Below are positions 10,101 through 21,472 of a DNA stretch of 38,708 bases, piece by piece. Made by a program: the position numbers and the translations under genes. Under the pieces are notes generated by a model. That model saw only the letters and a list, made by a program, of their open reading frames with translations, was not told where the DNA came from and searched no databases. Position 1 is the stretch's first letter. Every line of letters starts with the position of its first letter. Origin of the DNA: Thalassiosira profunda. Its lineage: Eukaryota > Bacillariophyta > Thalassiosirophyceae > Thalassiosirales > Thalassiosiraceae. The DNA lies in contig JALLAP010000079.1 in NCBI GenBank assembly GCA_036939355.1, forward strand, positions 1 to 38,708, written 5' to 3'.

Positions 10101-13100
10101 TTCAGACATGGCCAATGTCTTGACTTACAACGACGTCGATGGCTCGCATGACCGGACGGAAGACAATGTCGATCGCGATTTGGGCTTCTTCACTACTCAT
10201 GCCGGAGACGTCCCTCTGAGCGTCGAGCACCACCCTTCGATGGATCAAGTGCACGGCTACTGCCTGTACAACCTAGCAGCGGTGTGTACAAATCGGCGCG
10301 ACCAGCGAATTCGAGGCACCCACAGTCAGCAGCACTTCATTCAGCGTCTTTGCGCCACCACCCCCGGCCAATCGACGCCTATTCTGAGCTTGGATCAGTT
10401 GCTCTTTCCACGGATATTTTGGGCTTCCGCCTCTTCGGATGCGTACGCCATCCTTGGGGCAGTGCCCACCTCGTGGTATGCCCATTCTTCTCACCCTTTT
10501 GGGTTTGCTGGCGTCGTTGATATGGTCCGATCGCGCATCACTGCCTTTGGGAGCCTCACTGGCACCGACCCCCACTATCATCGATATGTGTTTGATTTGC
10601 TGGCCAACAAGCAGCTGAGCAGAGCCGATTCTCGACAGATCATCAACCGCGGCTTTCAGGTCGACGCCAAGAGCCCCACCGGATTGGCCGTTCGCAACAG
10701 CAGTCAGGGTGGCAGCAACCTCACTGAGAGCGTCGATAGTCAAGCAATGGTTAGAGGCCTTGCTGCATCGCAGGAATTCATCCAATGGAATGTCTTCTTG
10801 ACGTTCACCAAGAACGACTCTGAGACTCCGGGCATTCAATTCTTGCATCACTGGGTGCGAGGCGGCGATTGGTCGGCCAAGATTGCTGATTTCGACAAGC
10901 TGACGCCACTCCAGAAGGAAGAATACTGTCGCAGCATGGCCGAAGCATCGGGCCCGGTCATCTTGCGCAACTGGGTCGAGGTCCGCACGCTGGTGCTGAA
11001 GTGGATCAAAGAGCACATTACGTTCCTTGGATCGACCGTTGCCATTTTCTCTCGCGACGAATACCAAGAGAAGTCTGGAAATCATTTCCACGAGCACGCT
11101 GTCATTGCAGTGGACAACAGATCCGCGAACGAAGACACAAATCGCTTCATCGAAGATCTTTTGCGCACTTCCGTGATGGAGGTGGTCAAGACGGAGGATA
11201 TCGAGTCTTTGGTCGCAGAGGGTTTGCTGTCCAAAGCGGAGGAGGTTCACGAAATCACTCGCCTTGCCTCTCGACTTTTGCCCCACACGTGCAGCGACAG
11301 GTGCAGGCGTCGTATTGGTCCCGGCGATGGTCCGGAAAACTTTCGCTGCAGGAAGTTGCATTCGGTCAAGGCCTCCCCTGATCCAACGACCCACCAATAT
11401 GTCCCACTGAACGTCCAACTGTCGGACGAGTCCATCGCTGCTCTTTCTGAATGTGGTTTGTGCACCACGTCCGAGTTTGGGGAACACGAATTCAGCCACT
11501 CTTTCTTCAGCCCCAAGCGCCACATCCCTCCCTGCATGCCAAATGCCACCTGCAACATGTCGCCCGTGTATTGCCCTTTGTTTCTGCTGCTGCGGTCCAT
11601 GTGCAACGCCCAGGCCATCCCTAGCGAGCAGGGCGGGTCGTTGGCCAAATACATTCTCAAATATTGCGCAAAGTTCGACCAATCGAACCAAGCCACGGCA
11701 TATGTGGACATCCACACGGGCCACGTTCAGGTGGGGCAACGTTTTCTGCACAATACCAAGATAGAGTCGTCTCGAATTAACGAGCAGCGTGCTGCGCAAA
11801 ATCGACGGGACCGCCACCATCCGCACTGCCGCGACATTCCAATGATGGAGATATACCAGCTCATGCTTGGTCTTCCAGAGGTTACCACGAATCTGCGCTT
11901 CATTCCCATTTCTTCTCTCTCGTTCGAGAGCCGCGCCATGCACAAAGTGAAGCTCAAGTTGGACGGGTCTGTGCGACGACCGAGAGGGAGCGACGGGGGC
12001 GACGAGGCGGAGAATCCCATGGACCTCGACAACAATGCGGACGCTCACGTGTCGGGCATCCCCTCCAAGCGCGTTCGCGAGCTGGAAATGCTCGACCTGC
12101 ACGAAGCTCAGCACTTGACCCCCAACCAAGAGATGATCGCCCGCGACAAGCGTGGAGGGTTTCGCACCTACGACATGATCTCGGTCTTTGGGCTTCGTCC
12201 GCCGGAGCTTACGTTTGTCGCACAGAATCCCAAACAGTACTTTCGGCTGTTTCACATCGAGGATTCCGACACTGTGTCCGAGACCGATATGGTACGATTG
12301 CTGCACAAGGACTTGCACCTGTGCGATTGGATCGACTGCTTGGGCAGGAAGGTCCGTTTGCGTCGAAATGCGCTCCGGGAAGTGGAGGAGCTTGCCAATG
12401 CCAATTTGAACGACAGCGTCTCTTTGTCGGACGACGCATCTCGGCGGGCGTTTGGTGTGCAAATGAACAATCTGATACTCGATTTGGTGCGCTTTGCGCA
12501 AATGGAACGCTCCGAGCGAACTCCCTCTCAGTGCAATTGTGTGGAAAGGCTCGTTCTCCACGATGGCATGGATCTGCTGCCCATACCGGTGTTCACCCAG
12601 GTCAATCCCTTCAACACGCACCAATTCTTCGTCCACGTTGTACTGTCCATGGGCAAGTACATCACGGAGATCGACGTGCTCCAGCACGCAAGCCCACGCG
12701 AATGTCTGAGGCGAGCACACCTCATTGGGTCCGAGACAGACCCTGAATCGTTGCGCGGTTATGTCAACGATCTGCTCCGTCGATACGTCTTGAACCAAGT
12801 GGTGTATTACTCCAACTCGTTGCGCAAGTCGGACAGCTTCATCGTTCAGGCGAAGAGGGTGTTCGAAGACATCATCATCGAAGAGGCCTTTCCCACCAAT
12901 GAAATACCCTTCATTCTGGCCGACATGTATGACAGCGCCGATCAGAAAAATGTGGAGCAATGGAGATCGACGACCTCGTCTCAGCTCACCTCTGTTTTTA
13001 CGACGCTTCGCTCGATACCCAATCTCCCCCTTCGCGATCAGGTCGAAGGTGCAACTCGCTTCGCGCCCCTGAATTGGGATCCTCACGAGGCAATGTCTCA

Positions 13101-15213
13101 GGCGACCGCGCAAAGCAACGAGTCTTTCGTAGAGCAGCGGCTTGTGATTCGTTCGTACAAAATTGCCATAGACAAGTACAGAGGCGCGGCCACTGGGCAT
13201 CGTTCCCACACCTACACCAAGAACGTCATTGCCGAAGGCGCTCCAGGCAGTGGCAAGTCGTTTTGCGGCCAATACGGACTTCTGTACGCCATCTCGCAGG
13301 GCTTGCGCTGTTTGTCGACGGCTCTGATGGGCGCCAGGGCGACCTTTTTGGGCGGCACCCATTGGCACAAGCTCTTTTGTTTGCAGAAGCAAAATGGCCC
13401 ATCCCATCCGTACCGCGTGGCTGAGCTGGCAATGCAGCGAATTATGCGCAAGCCGACGTCGTTGCACGCGCTTCTGACGGTGGACGTGCTGTTCCTCGAC
13501 GAAGCGGGGCAAATTTCGGCCGAAATGATGGCAGTATTCGACATCATCATGCGCAAGCTGCGAAGTTCGCAGATTCCATTCGGTGGGGTCCTCGTGATTG
13601 GAACGATGGACCACAGCCAGATCCAACCAATACTGGCCCTTCCGTTTCTCATGTCGTCGTTGGTCATGACGTGCTTCTATTGCGTGCAATTGCGACACTC
13701 CGTCCGCGCGGCCGAAGATGCGGCGTTTTGCGAATTCCAAGAGCTGATTCGATTGACCCCAGCGCAGCTGTTGAGTGACGAGCTCATAAGTGGAGACGAC
13801 TTCGATTCTATGACCCGGAAGGAGAGGTTCGAGTTCCTTGCCAGCACGCTTTTCGAGTACGTCCCATCCATGTCCCACGAGCGCGTGCTGCCATCCTACT
13901 CCAGAATGTACGCAAAGAAGAAACCCGTCAAGAGCGCCATTGCCATGTTCACCTCAGACCTCCAGAGGCGCATGGAGCTGCGCCGCGATGCAACTGGCGA
14001 AGAGTTTCACGTGCGCCCGGCCGTAGACAGCCAGGTCAGAGATCGAACGCTGGCCGAGTACACCGCAGCCTCCGCCACGACGACGGCGTGCCTCAACACC
14101 CACCTGCGGGAGCCCCAAACGTTGGTCTTCTATCGTTTCGGCGTGTACGAATGCACCACCAACGAAACAAACGGGCGGTACAATCAATCGACGCTGGCCA
14201 TTTTGTTCGACCTTCCTTCTGCCGATGTTGTGCGATCGTTTGGCCAGTTCCCAATCCTCATCGCTCCACCGGGGACACAGCACATCGATTTTTTGGAGAA
14301 CGAAGCGCAGCGCCCCTCGAAGGATCAATTGCTGGCCGATGGTTGGAAGGAAGTGCAAATCGGCGTGGCGCCCGATCGTCCCATCACCGTAAAGGGCGGC
14401 TTTCAGGCGAAGCGGAAGCAGTATTCGCTCAAGCACATTGGTGCGCTGACGATCGACAAGTCGCAGGGAGATACTCTCCACTCCGGATTGGCCCTTGAAA
14501 TTTCGTCAGAAGAATCCTGCCCCTTCAATCGAGAGCAGATCATCGTCGCCACCAGCCGGCCTCCACGCGCCAACCTGCTCGTCATCGTTGGATCTCAATC
14601 CTTTGCAATCAACAAGATGTGGGAGCTCATAACGACCGGCAATCAGTGGACTCACATGACGGAGAGCATATTGCGCATGATCACCATCAATGCCGACGAT
14701 GGCCCCGATAGTTCCTGGAACACGCTGAACATCCCCGAAATATTCCCCTTCCGCGTCAGCGACTGCATCCTGCCGACGGATAACTCCGGCTTCGTCTACC
14801 TTTTGATCTCGATGAGGAACCCCGACTTCACGTACATTGGGCAAACGGAGAATCTCTCGCAGCGGCTTCGCCGGCACAACTCGGGCAGCGGATCTCACGG
14901 CACTTCAGATCCAGCAAATCGCCCTTATTACGTGGCGGCGTACATCAGCGGTCTGTTGCACTGCAACACGAGCGATCGCATGTCACTGGAGGCCACCTGG
15001 CGCCACTATCGGAATCAGGGCAACCTTGACACGCCTCTGTCGATCGTCAATGCCGGACAACGCGTTGTGCAGGGCTACAACGAGAATGCCGAAACCGTCG
15101 GTTCATCGGATCGCATAAATTTTGTGCGCCTAATCAGCAACGCATCGCCCGGGCCCCGTGCTCGTGGTGTCGTCGAGGAGAGAGCGTTGCTACGCGTTGC
15201 TTTTGAAGAATGA
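4122..15213 (+). CDS. Giant Helitron-like Rep/PIF1-helicase protein with USP-like peptidase and C-terminal GIY-YIG nuclease
   Basis: Exons 4122-6159 and 6242-15213 join in phase (intron GTAAGC to TTCCAG) to give 3669 aa with no stop. In order: CUE/UBA-like segment (285-327); Cys/His fingers (368-410, one PARP-finger-like, and 481-545); CxxC pair 684/687 with 735/738; Cys-rich knuckle (1461-1490); SIM-like ELIDVDL; USP-like Cys box NTCAMDTALMALYF (Cys1567) with His box HFCGITL (His1841) and Asp1856; acidic stretch (1890-1960). The Rep core follows: FLTFT (2198-2202), NHFHEH (2293-2298), YILKYCAK (Tyr2483, Tyr2487). A PIF1-type helicase has GAPGSGKS (Lys3018), FLDEAG (Asp3099-Glu3100) and LTIDKSQGDT (Lys3419). 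The GIY-YIG nuclease has VYLL (Tyr3532), YIGQT (Tyr3544), QRLRRHN (Arg3554) and Glu3596. Rep plus PIF1 helicase defines Helitrons (rolling-circle transposition). Termini were not found, so mobile versus domesticated is open. Confidence 0.85.
6160..6241 (+). other. Intron joining the two halves of the giant gene
   Basis: The intron starts GTAAGC at 6160 and ends in a pyrimidine tract plus CAG at 6241 (82 bp). A CTAATC branch-like site lies at about 6211. Exon 1 leaves one base (C6159) that is completed by G6242 and C6243, which restores the downstream frame exactly. The two long frames overlap at 6190-6392 only because of this intron. Confidence 0.85.
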
Positions 15214-15799
15214 CTCCGGCCGCAACCAAACAACCATCGCCGAGAGGAGGGCTTGGTGCAGCCAACTATCGCAGGGGCTGGTTCTTCGGCCAAATAAATT
15301 AGACCATCATCGCGGCAAGTGATGTTTTGCGAGGAGGGGTTGCTTGCTTTTTTTCGCCAGCCTGCATGCACTGACGTACTTGCGTGTGCAGCACACATCA
15401 ACTAGAGATATCATGCATTAACAACCACACACCCAGCCCGACCCCACGTCGAACCTCGTACTCTGAACCTCGTACAAGTACCCGGTCATAAGGGACCCCA
15501 CGAGCTCACGCGGGATGACCTTCTTGCGGTAGGTGGTCCTTTCGTGAGGAGCACGTCCAAGAGTTTTCGGCTGGCGATAGGCACTCTTACAATCACACAT
15601 CAACACATCAACACATCAACACAGCGACCTCACCACTCTCTGCGCGCTGGCGCCTCATCTCCATGCTGCGCCTTCCCTCCTGTCCATCTTGCAAGCCCAC
15701 GGCCCTCGTTGAATGCCCAATCCCCGCCTTTCTGTTGCCGATGATGTTGCATATCGGTAAGTTCTTGCAAAGCGACTACAATACATACTGCTGTTATCT
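15214..15799. other. Convergent 3' gap after the giant gene
   Basis: This stretch lies between the stop of the giant gene and the 3' end of the minus-strand 705-aa gene. I see no gene. It contains tandem ACACATCA repeats at about 15594-15620. If the giant gene alone makes up the element, its 3' terminus (hairpin plus CTRR) should be here. I found no convincing hairpin followed by CTAG or CTRR. Confidence 0.45.
15594..15620. repeat. Octamer tandem repeat (ACACATCA)n
   Basis: Three consecutive ACACATCA-type units are visible. This is a simple repeat with no assigned function. Confidence 0.75.
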
Positions 15800-17979
15800 C
15801 TAATTCTTCTTGCTCTTCGTCACGAAGCACCTCACAGTCTTCCGCTGCCTGCAGGCCTGCCTTCCATCGCCCAATTCCCTTAGACAAGCATCGACCGCAT
15901 CAGGATTGATTCTGTTCAGGTTCACGTGGGTCATCCCGTCTCCGCCCTTCCTGGACAGTGCTCTCGGCGCGAGGTGCTCGATCTGCTTCGCCAGCTCCTC
16001 CATCTCATCGAGCGAGGCACTCGACATCTCTTCTGCCAATATCTCGCGCTTTGGGTCAGGGTTTGATGCAAGCTCGATCGAATAACACTGCAGGCGTCGC
16101 CCGTACGTACTCATCCACCTCCTCGCAATGCCAATATCCCTACGATCGAGTGAGAGTGCAAATCCGAGGATGTCCCCAGCCCATTCCATGTCGCCTCTCT
16201 CTGTTTGTTGGCCAATCTCCCCGATGATGTCACTAGAGGAAAAGGTATAGTGAGTGAAGCTTGCTGACAAAAGATCCCGGAATTGGTCACTCACTTTGCG
16301 ACGCGCCCTGGAAACGGTGGCATGTGCGACACCAGCTCCAGCACATCGTCCTGCAGCGATTGCAGACATTTCTCGACGTGGGTGTCAACGCCAGGCCCCC
16401 CGACTTTGTTGAAGTAACCACATGCAGTGTGGGTGACGGCCGTTTTCTTTTGTGCAATCATTGGGATCGACATGAGGAAGTCGACATTGCCGGAAAGACT
16501 CAGCTCGCCCGCTAGCCGGGTCTCGCCTCGCCGGACGGTCATCAAAATGCAAAGAAAGCAGAGGGCTGTCCATGCCTTCTTCCATCGGTGGTTGTATGGC
16601 CTGAGAAGACGGGTCAGGAACTCGTACACCCGCAAAAAAGGGACTCGGTTCAATGCATCGTCGAATTGGGCTGGGCTGAGCCTGTCCCATGTGAGTTCCA
16701 CGTACGAGACCTCTTGCCTTTCGTCCATTGTATTGTTGCTGTTCAATAATGCGAGCGCGTGGTTGTATTGCACCATTCTCTGCAGATATGCCGGCCCGTC
16801 ACACTCCTCTACTCCGTTGAACTGCAAGGCTGCTATTCTTTGGCGGACGCAATGCTGACGAAACGTTTCGGTTCGGAATTGGTCAGCAGTTTCGTCTGCT
16901 ACGTTCCACTCCCTCCACAACAGTCTAATGGGGTCCGAGGGTTGGCCGATTGCTACGAAGGCGCGCCAAAGGTTCGTGACAAATCTGTTCATCGCTTCTA
17001 CCTTTTCTTCGCTTGCCGCGCTTGTGCCTCCTGGTGCGTCGTCACTCCCATTCTTCTTCTTCGTTTGGCTCTTCATTCCCATCAGATTCCGTTTGCGTCG
17101 ACAGCAGAAGTGCCATCGAGTGAGATAGTTGCATGTCCTGTCGCACCCCTTCATTCCTTGGAGAATCTCCTCCATTGACAGGAAGTCGTGGACGCGCCAA
17201 AGGACCTGGTCTGCCTTCAGAAAGTATCGTGCTCCTGCGCCTGGTCCACTGCTCTCGAGATAGCACCGACAACCCTGCAGAGATGGCTGGTCATTGACGT
17301 CATCGTATCCATCCATGGGCGTGGCAAGAGGCACTGTGCCAATCAATTTACTATTGCCTCGCTTGCCAGTTCGTACACCAAATGGAAGCAAGGTGCCCTC
17401 GAGGCAACTGTAATTCACTTCGACGTAGAAGAAATCTTCTGGATGCGCGTACGTGCCTGACACTGGTGGAGTTTTGACATCTTCCTTGCTCGACTGCAAG
17501 TATTGCTCAAATTTGTTGTTGCTCTGTGCTACCACCTTTGGGAACAGGCAGAATTGAACCTGCCCTGCCTTCATCTTCTCCATGATTGCCTTGGGTATGC
17601 GTCGCTGTTCCACTTGCTCGAGAGGGGCCAGAGACGATGGCCTGAATGTGTTCTTTTTCTCGAGGTCCCAGTGATCCACCGGTGGACCATCCTTTGGCTC
17701 GGATACCATTTCTCTCCACTCCTGTTGCAATGCAGCGAACTCGGGTCTCATTGTGGGCATGTCTTTGAGAGAAGGTTGTGTGGTGGCTGCCGCTCGCGTG
17801 AAATGGTCGTGATTCGGAGGAAGGTTGGGAGCTGGTGGTGGCTCCGGAACTGACGGCTTGATTTTTTTTTGATGGGGGGTATTGGATGGTCGATGGACGT
17901 TCGTGCCTCTTCTCTTCTTGGGACGGCCAAGGCCAGCATCACTTCTCTTCTTCCTCCTTTTCTTGGCTTCTGATTTCAT
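15800..17979 (-). CDS. Unrecognised basic nuclear-type protein, 705 aa
   Basis: Exon 1 is 16295-17979 and exon 2 is 15800-16232. The 62-bp intron (GTGAGT to TCTAG) splits one codon (AA+T, Asn), and the frame continues to a stop at 15800-15802. The N-terminus is strongly basic (KKRRKKRSDAG, PKKRRG), so a nuclear location is likely. A Pro-rich stretch follows. Further on come a Cys/His-containing segment (GCDRTCNYLTRWHFCCRRKR) and helical regions with many Trp and Arg. I do not recognise the family. It is convergent with the Helitron-like gene and could be a second protein of that element or an ordinary host gene. The segment ILMTVRRGETRL faintly resembles box I of tyrosine recombinases, but no matching H..R and Tyr boxes follow. 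Confidence 0.7.
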
Positions 17980-18422
17980 TGTGCTGTGAGATTATGCGTC
18001 GCCTAACTCATGACATAGAGTTTGGCCGTGTCAGTCTGCTCTGTTCTGTCTACAGCATCTATCGGCGGATGCTTTTATTTAAGATTCATGGCCGAGGGAA
18101 TTGCTTACCGGGGTTTACTGCCATCGATAGATGGGCCGTTGATGGTATGGTGGGGTGAGATGCTGCAGCTGGGTGCTTTTGAAAGCAATAGAGAGGTTGC
18201 AAGGTTGGAGTTCTGGAATGTCAGCAATCCCACTATTGTAGCACCTCTTTTCTAGCTACTCCTCTAGGTAAAGTGAAGGACGCACTCACGCCCGCGCACA
18301 AAATAGCATGCATCCACCTACCTCCAACAACACCCATCAACAAAGCAGAGCACCAGCAGCAGCAGCATCAGCGGCGGCAGCAGAGCAACAACAACACCGC
18401 GCCCTCGTAGCACACCGCCACC
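17980..18422. promoter_or_regulatory. Divergent promoter region with triplet-rich leader
   Basis: These 443 bp separate the start of the minus-strand 705-aa gene from the plus-strand coiled-coil gene. The last 70 bp or so are rich in CAG, CAA and CAC triplets and end in CACCGCCACC ATG, an ideal eukaryotic start context. No coding exon is seen. Confidence 0.45.
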
Positions 18423-19209
18423 ATGTCCTTAAGAGACCGGCGAGAGACGCATCGGCTCATGAATGAGTCCCAGCAGACGTTGGTCGACCTCGAGCGGAAG
18501 CAATTGCAACGCGTGCAGGAGATCGAGGGAACCTTAGACCGCGACGAAAGGGCCAGGGCCGAGGCTCCTTCCGGCAGGCTCGAAGATCACGTCCACGACG
18601 ACGGCGTTGATGCTCTCCTCTCGGTGATTGCCAAATATACCGGTATCATCGAAGAACTCACCGAGCTAAAGGCCGGCTCTGCCGTGGCCCACGGCGAGCT
18701 CATCCAAACTCTCGCGAAGTTGATTGACGCCCACGGCAAAGTCATTGAATGTCAGAGGGAGTTGAACGAATGTTATCGGTACGAAGACAGGCAGGACGAT
18801 GAGATGGATACCTTACGCAGCGAATTGGGCGAGAAGGAGAGCGAATGCGAGAGCCTCCAGGAACTGTTGCACGCTCGGAATGAACTCATCGATTCTCTCG
18901 TGGAGGAGAGGGACAGCCTTCGCCTCCGGGTCCAATCCCTCCGGGTCCAATTGGTACGCCGCAACCGTGAGTGTATGCATGATGATATGAGCATGATGAT
19001 ATGAATGCATATGAGGCGTATGCTCACTATGGTGTACTTGTTTGCAAACGGCTGCAGAGTCGAGCAAGAAGAAGCGGAGCCTTCCGTCGGACGATGAGGA
19101 CGAGGATATGGAGGATATGGAGGATACGGAGGACAAGAAGGGGCCCGGAGGTGATGGAAGGGTGATTGATTTGACCCAGTCCGATGAGGAGGATGCGGAG
19201 ATGGTGTAA
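18423..19209 (+). CDS. Coiled-coil protein with C-terminal SUMO-interaction-like motif
   Basis: Exons 18423-18966 and 19058-19209 (donor GTGAGT, acceptor CTGCAG, phase 1) give 231 aa. The start codon sits in GCCACC ATG T. About 180 residues are predicted long helices with heptad-like Leu, Glu and Arg patterns (HARNELIDSLVEERDSLRLR). Exon 2 adds SSKKKRSLPSDDEDED, which looks like a nuclear localisation signal followed by an acidic run. The end carries VIDLTQSDEED, a hydrophobic V-I-D-L core flanked by Ser and acidic residues, as in SUMO-interaction motifs. The same plan occurs in the gene at 25871-26658, so the two are probably related. The protein is likely a nuclear scaffold that binds SUMO-modified partners; this is inference from the motif. 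Confidence 0.8.
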
Positions 19210-19419
19210 TTCTTGGAGATGGAGAGGAGATCCGTCGAGAGGACAAGAGAGATTATTGTATGCCAAACGCTCCGGCGGAGGAGGCAGTGTAGAGATTAGC
19301 TAGATTCGATTGCATGCATTTGTCACTAGAGAGTTATTGCTAATCGCAATGAAGCATCTACTCGAGGTCTCATAACCGGCAGCATGTCGTCGCGAACTCA
19401 CAAAGCTGCAACAACGGCT

Positions 19420-20878
19420 TCAGTTGGACAAGTTGTACTTGGTGCTGCGAAGCGTGGCGAGGTTCACGCGGAGAGGGTTCGTCGGTGCAACGGTCACGAG
19501 GTGGTAGACGAGGCTACCGTTGCGAATCATGACGGGGGCGGCCCCGTACACGCCTTGATTCTGAGCCTCGACGGCCTGATCGCGCACCAAGCCGGGGCGA
19601 GCCCACCCCGTGAGGTCGAAGCCTCCACGAGTGTTGATCATCGCGATGTTGGCGTCCATCGCCTCGGAGATCTCATTCTCGCGCATGAAGTTGATATCGG
19701 CCTGTGCCATTCCAAGCGGAATGGGCCCTTCGAACACAAAGTCGCTCATGAAGGCACTCGAGGAAAAGTCGTTGACGACGAACTCGTTCCCGTCGGCACT
19801 CGTGACCCTGACGGAGATATTCCAGAAGAGGGTCGTGCCAGTGCGCTGCTGCTGGTAGCAGGGGCAAACTTGGCGAACGGTCCCGTTCCTGACCGCGTCG
19901 AGCTTGCCGCAAAAGTTGCCCCTGCAGTTGCCGTCCTCTGGGGACGCGGAGATGATTTCCAGCCTGCATCCCTTGAGATGGAAGGCCGACATCTCTTGGG
20001 TATCGGTGCCAATGACGGTCGTAGGCTGATTGAATGGCGCGTCGACCGGGATCAAGTAGCGACGCATTTCCAGGATTGGCTGATTGCCCATCCACAACTG
20101 ACACGGCGGGGGGTTCACCACGACGAGCCAGGTGCCCGGGCCTGCGCCGGAGGAGAGCAGAGAGCAAGCAGATAGTGAGTGGCGTGTATGTCCCATATGT
20201 GCACACACACAAACGACGCTCACGGATGATGCCACTGTCCCTGTTCCGCAGGTCGTAGTCCCAGAGATGGCTCTGGCCGGCCCCGGCCTCCATGATGGCA
20301 AGCATGTTGTGCCCTGGGTCGCTCCGGGGGCAGTAGAGGCGGATGAGACGACGGAAGGTGACCTGGACTTCGTTGCGCTGGCCGCCGGCGCGCCCTCGCT
20401 GCTGGGCACGTTGCTGCCCATTGGGTTCGGCGAGCTTGATGTTGATCAGCTGCACGATCATGACTGTGCCGCGCACGTTGCGGGCGCCGCTCGACCACTC
20501 CTGCAGCGTGATGACCCTGGCCTGGTCGAGGTTGTGAAGGTAGTCGTCGTGTTCCCTCTTCTTCACCATGTCGGAGGTGATGGAGGACGTGTTCCTGAGG
20601 TCGAAGGCAACTTGGGCGCGAAAGACGCCCTCGCGCGCCGGGGCTTCGGCAGGAGGATCGTCGGGAGGAGGTCCCCCTCCGCCACCGCCTCCGCCGCCGC
20701 CACCTCCGCCTCCGCCCCCTCCGCCCCCGCCGCCTCCGCCCCCGCCGCCTTGCTCTTCGGGGTCCTGATCGAAGTCGTCGAGACCAAGACCGCCGTGACC
20801 GCGGCCGCCTTGTTCCTCTTCGGAGTCGTCGTCGAGACCCCCTCCCAGGCCTTGGAAGTTACGGTCGTCGTCCGACAT
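19420..20878 (-). CDS. Unrecognised protein with poly-Gly linker and Cys cluster, 458 aa
   Basis: Exons 20224-20878 and 19420-20141 join with GTGAGC donor and GCGCAG acceptor, phase 1. The N-terminus (MSDDDRNFQGLGGGLDDDSE) is acidic and is followed by a pure Gly run of nearly 30 residues and then PPPDDPP. The rest is a beta-rich domain, with a Cys cluster in the C-terminal half (GNCRGNFCGKL, then VCPCYQQQ). The Cys arrangement after a possible OB-like beta region would fit a single-stranded-DNA-binding protein, but that is a guess. A spliceable upstream segment (21100-21305, donor CCAG|GTGAGTG, joining at 20892) keeps the frame but has no ATG, so it may be a 5' UTR exon. I chose the ATG at 20878 because it is the first one in the joined frame. 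Confidence 0.72.
20664..20757 (-). repeat. Poly-glycine triplet tract in the 458-aa gene
   Basis: On the plus strand this is a run of CCG, CCT and CCC triplets, encoding an almost uninterrupted Gly run on the minus strand. Such tracts vary in length between strains and are prone to assembly error. Confidence 0.8.
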
Positions 20879-21472
20879 GATGTAGAATTGACCTGCAATT
20901 GACGCGGCAACAAACAGTTCGAGCATGAGGAGCGTCGACTGAACAGGCCCAATGACACGCAGGCCAATCCAAAGCGAGCCTCCCACCTCGCGCCGCGCCG
21001 CGCGGGCGGAGACGAGCAGCTCCCACCGCCGCAGTCCTGGTCTCGTGCCCGGGGGCACCCGCCATGCCGTGTCCCGGCACACGCCATCGTCGCACTCACC
21101 TGGTCCGTCGATTACTAGCAATTGCTCTTCGGGTGGCCGCCACTCCAATTTATGGTAGCCTCTCCTTTCGTTTTTGAGCGGCAGAATTCGCCACCCGTAT
21201 CTTCTCACGTAGGAATCAATAGAATCAAGCACCTCTCTCTTGTCAGCCACACAAAGATTTGTGCGCAAAGATCTCGATAGAGCCCAAAGATCCACCCGCG
21301 CTGGGCTGAAGAAGGGAGGAACGTGTCAGGTGGTGGTGTCAGAATTTCTCTTCTTCAAGGTCTGTTGCCGGAAGAAGATCGTCTCCGCGCGGCGGCGATC
21401 GTCTCCGCGCCGCAGCTGTCGTCCGTCGCTCCATATCTCGACGGGGATGATACAATAGTATGTAGCACAACC
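20879..21472. promoter_or_regulatory. Divergent region between the 458-aa and Rep-motif genes
   Basis: This holds the starts of two divergent genes. On the minus strand a spliced leader exon may occupy 21100-21305: acceptor CTTCTTCAG before it, donor GTGAGTG after it, then acceptor TTGCAG at 20893. On the plus strand the frame of the Rep-motif gene is open back to 21323 but has no ATG before 21473. A repeat of GATCGTCTCCGCGC lies near 21378-21406. Confidence 0.4.

Noticed and set aside
10273..13878. 1201-codon open frame on the minus strand inside the giant gene
   Set aside because: It lies antisense to the Rep/helicase core, whose motifs are all in the plus-strand frame. It has no recognisable domains and is a by-product of codon bias.
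15214..15799. Helitron 3' hairpin with CTRR terminus
   Set aside because: A CTAG near 15403 is present, but I could not find a stable GC-rich hairpin directly before it.
16530..16590. RRGETRL-like box I of a tyrosine recombinase in the 705-aa protein
   Set aside because: The expected H-x2-R box and catalytic Tyr at proper spacing are absent. A short match like this occurs by chance.
19384..20175. 263-codon plus-strand frame
   Set aside because: Antisense to exon 2 of the 458-aa gene. The spliced minus-strand reading is coherent and the plus-strand one is not.
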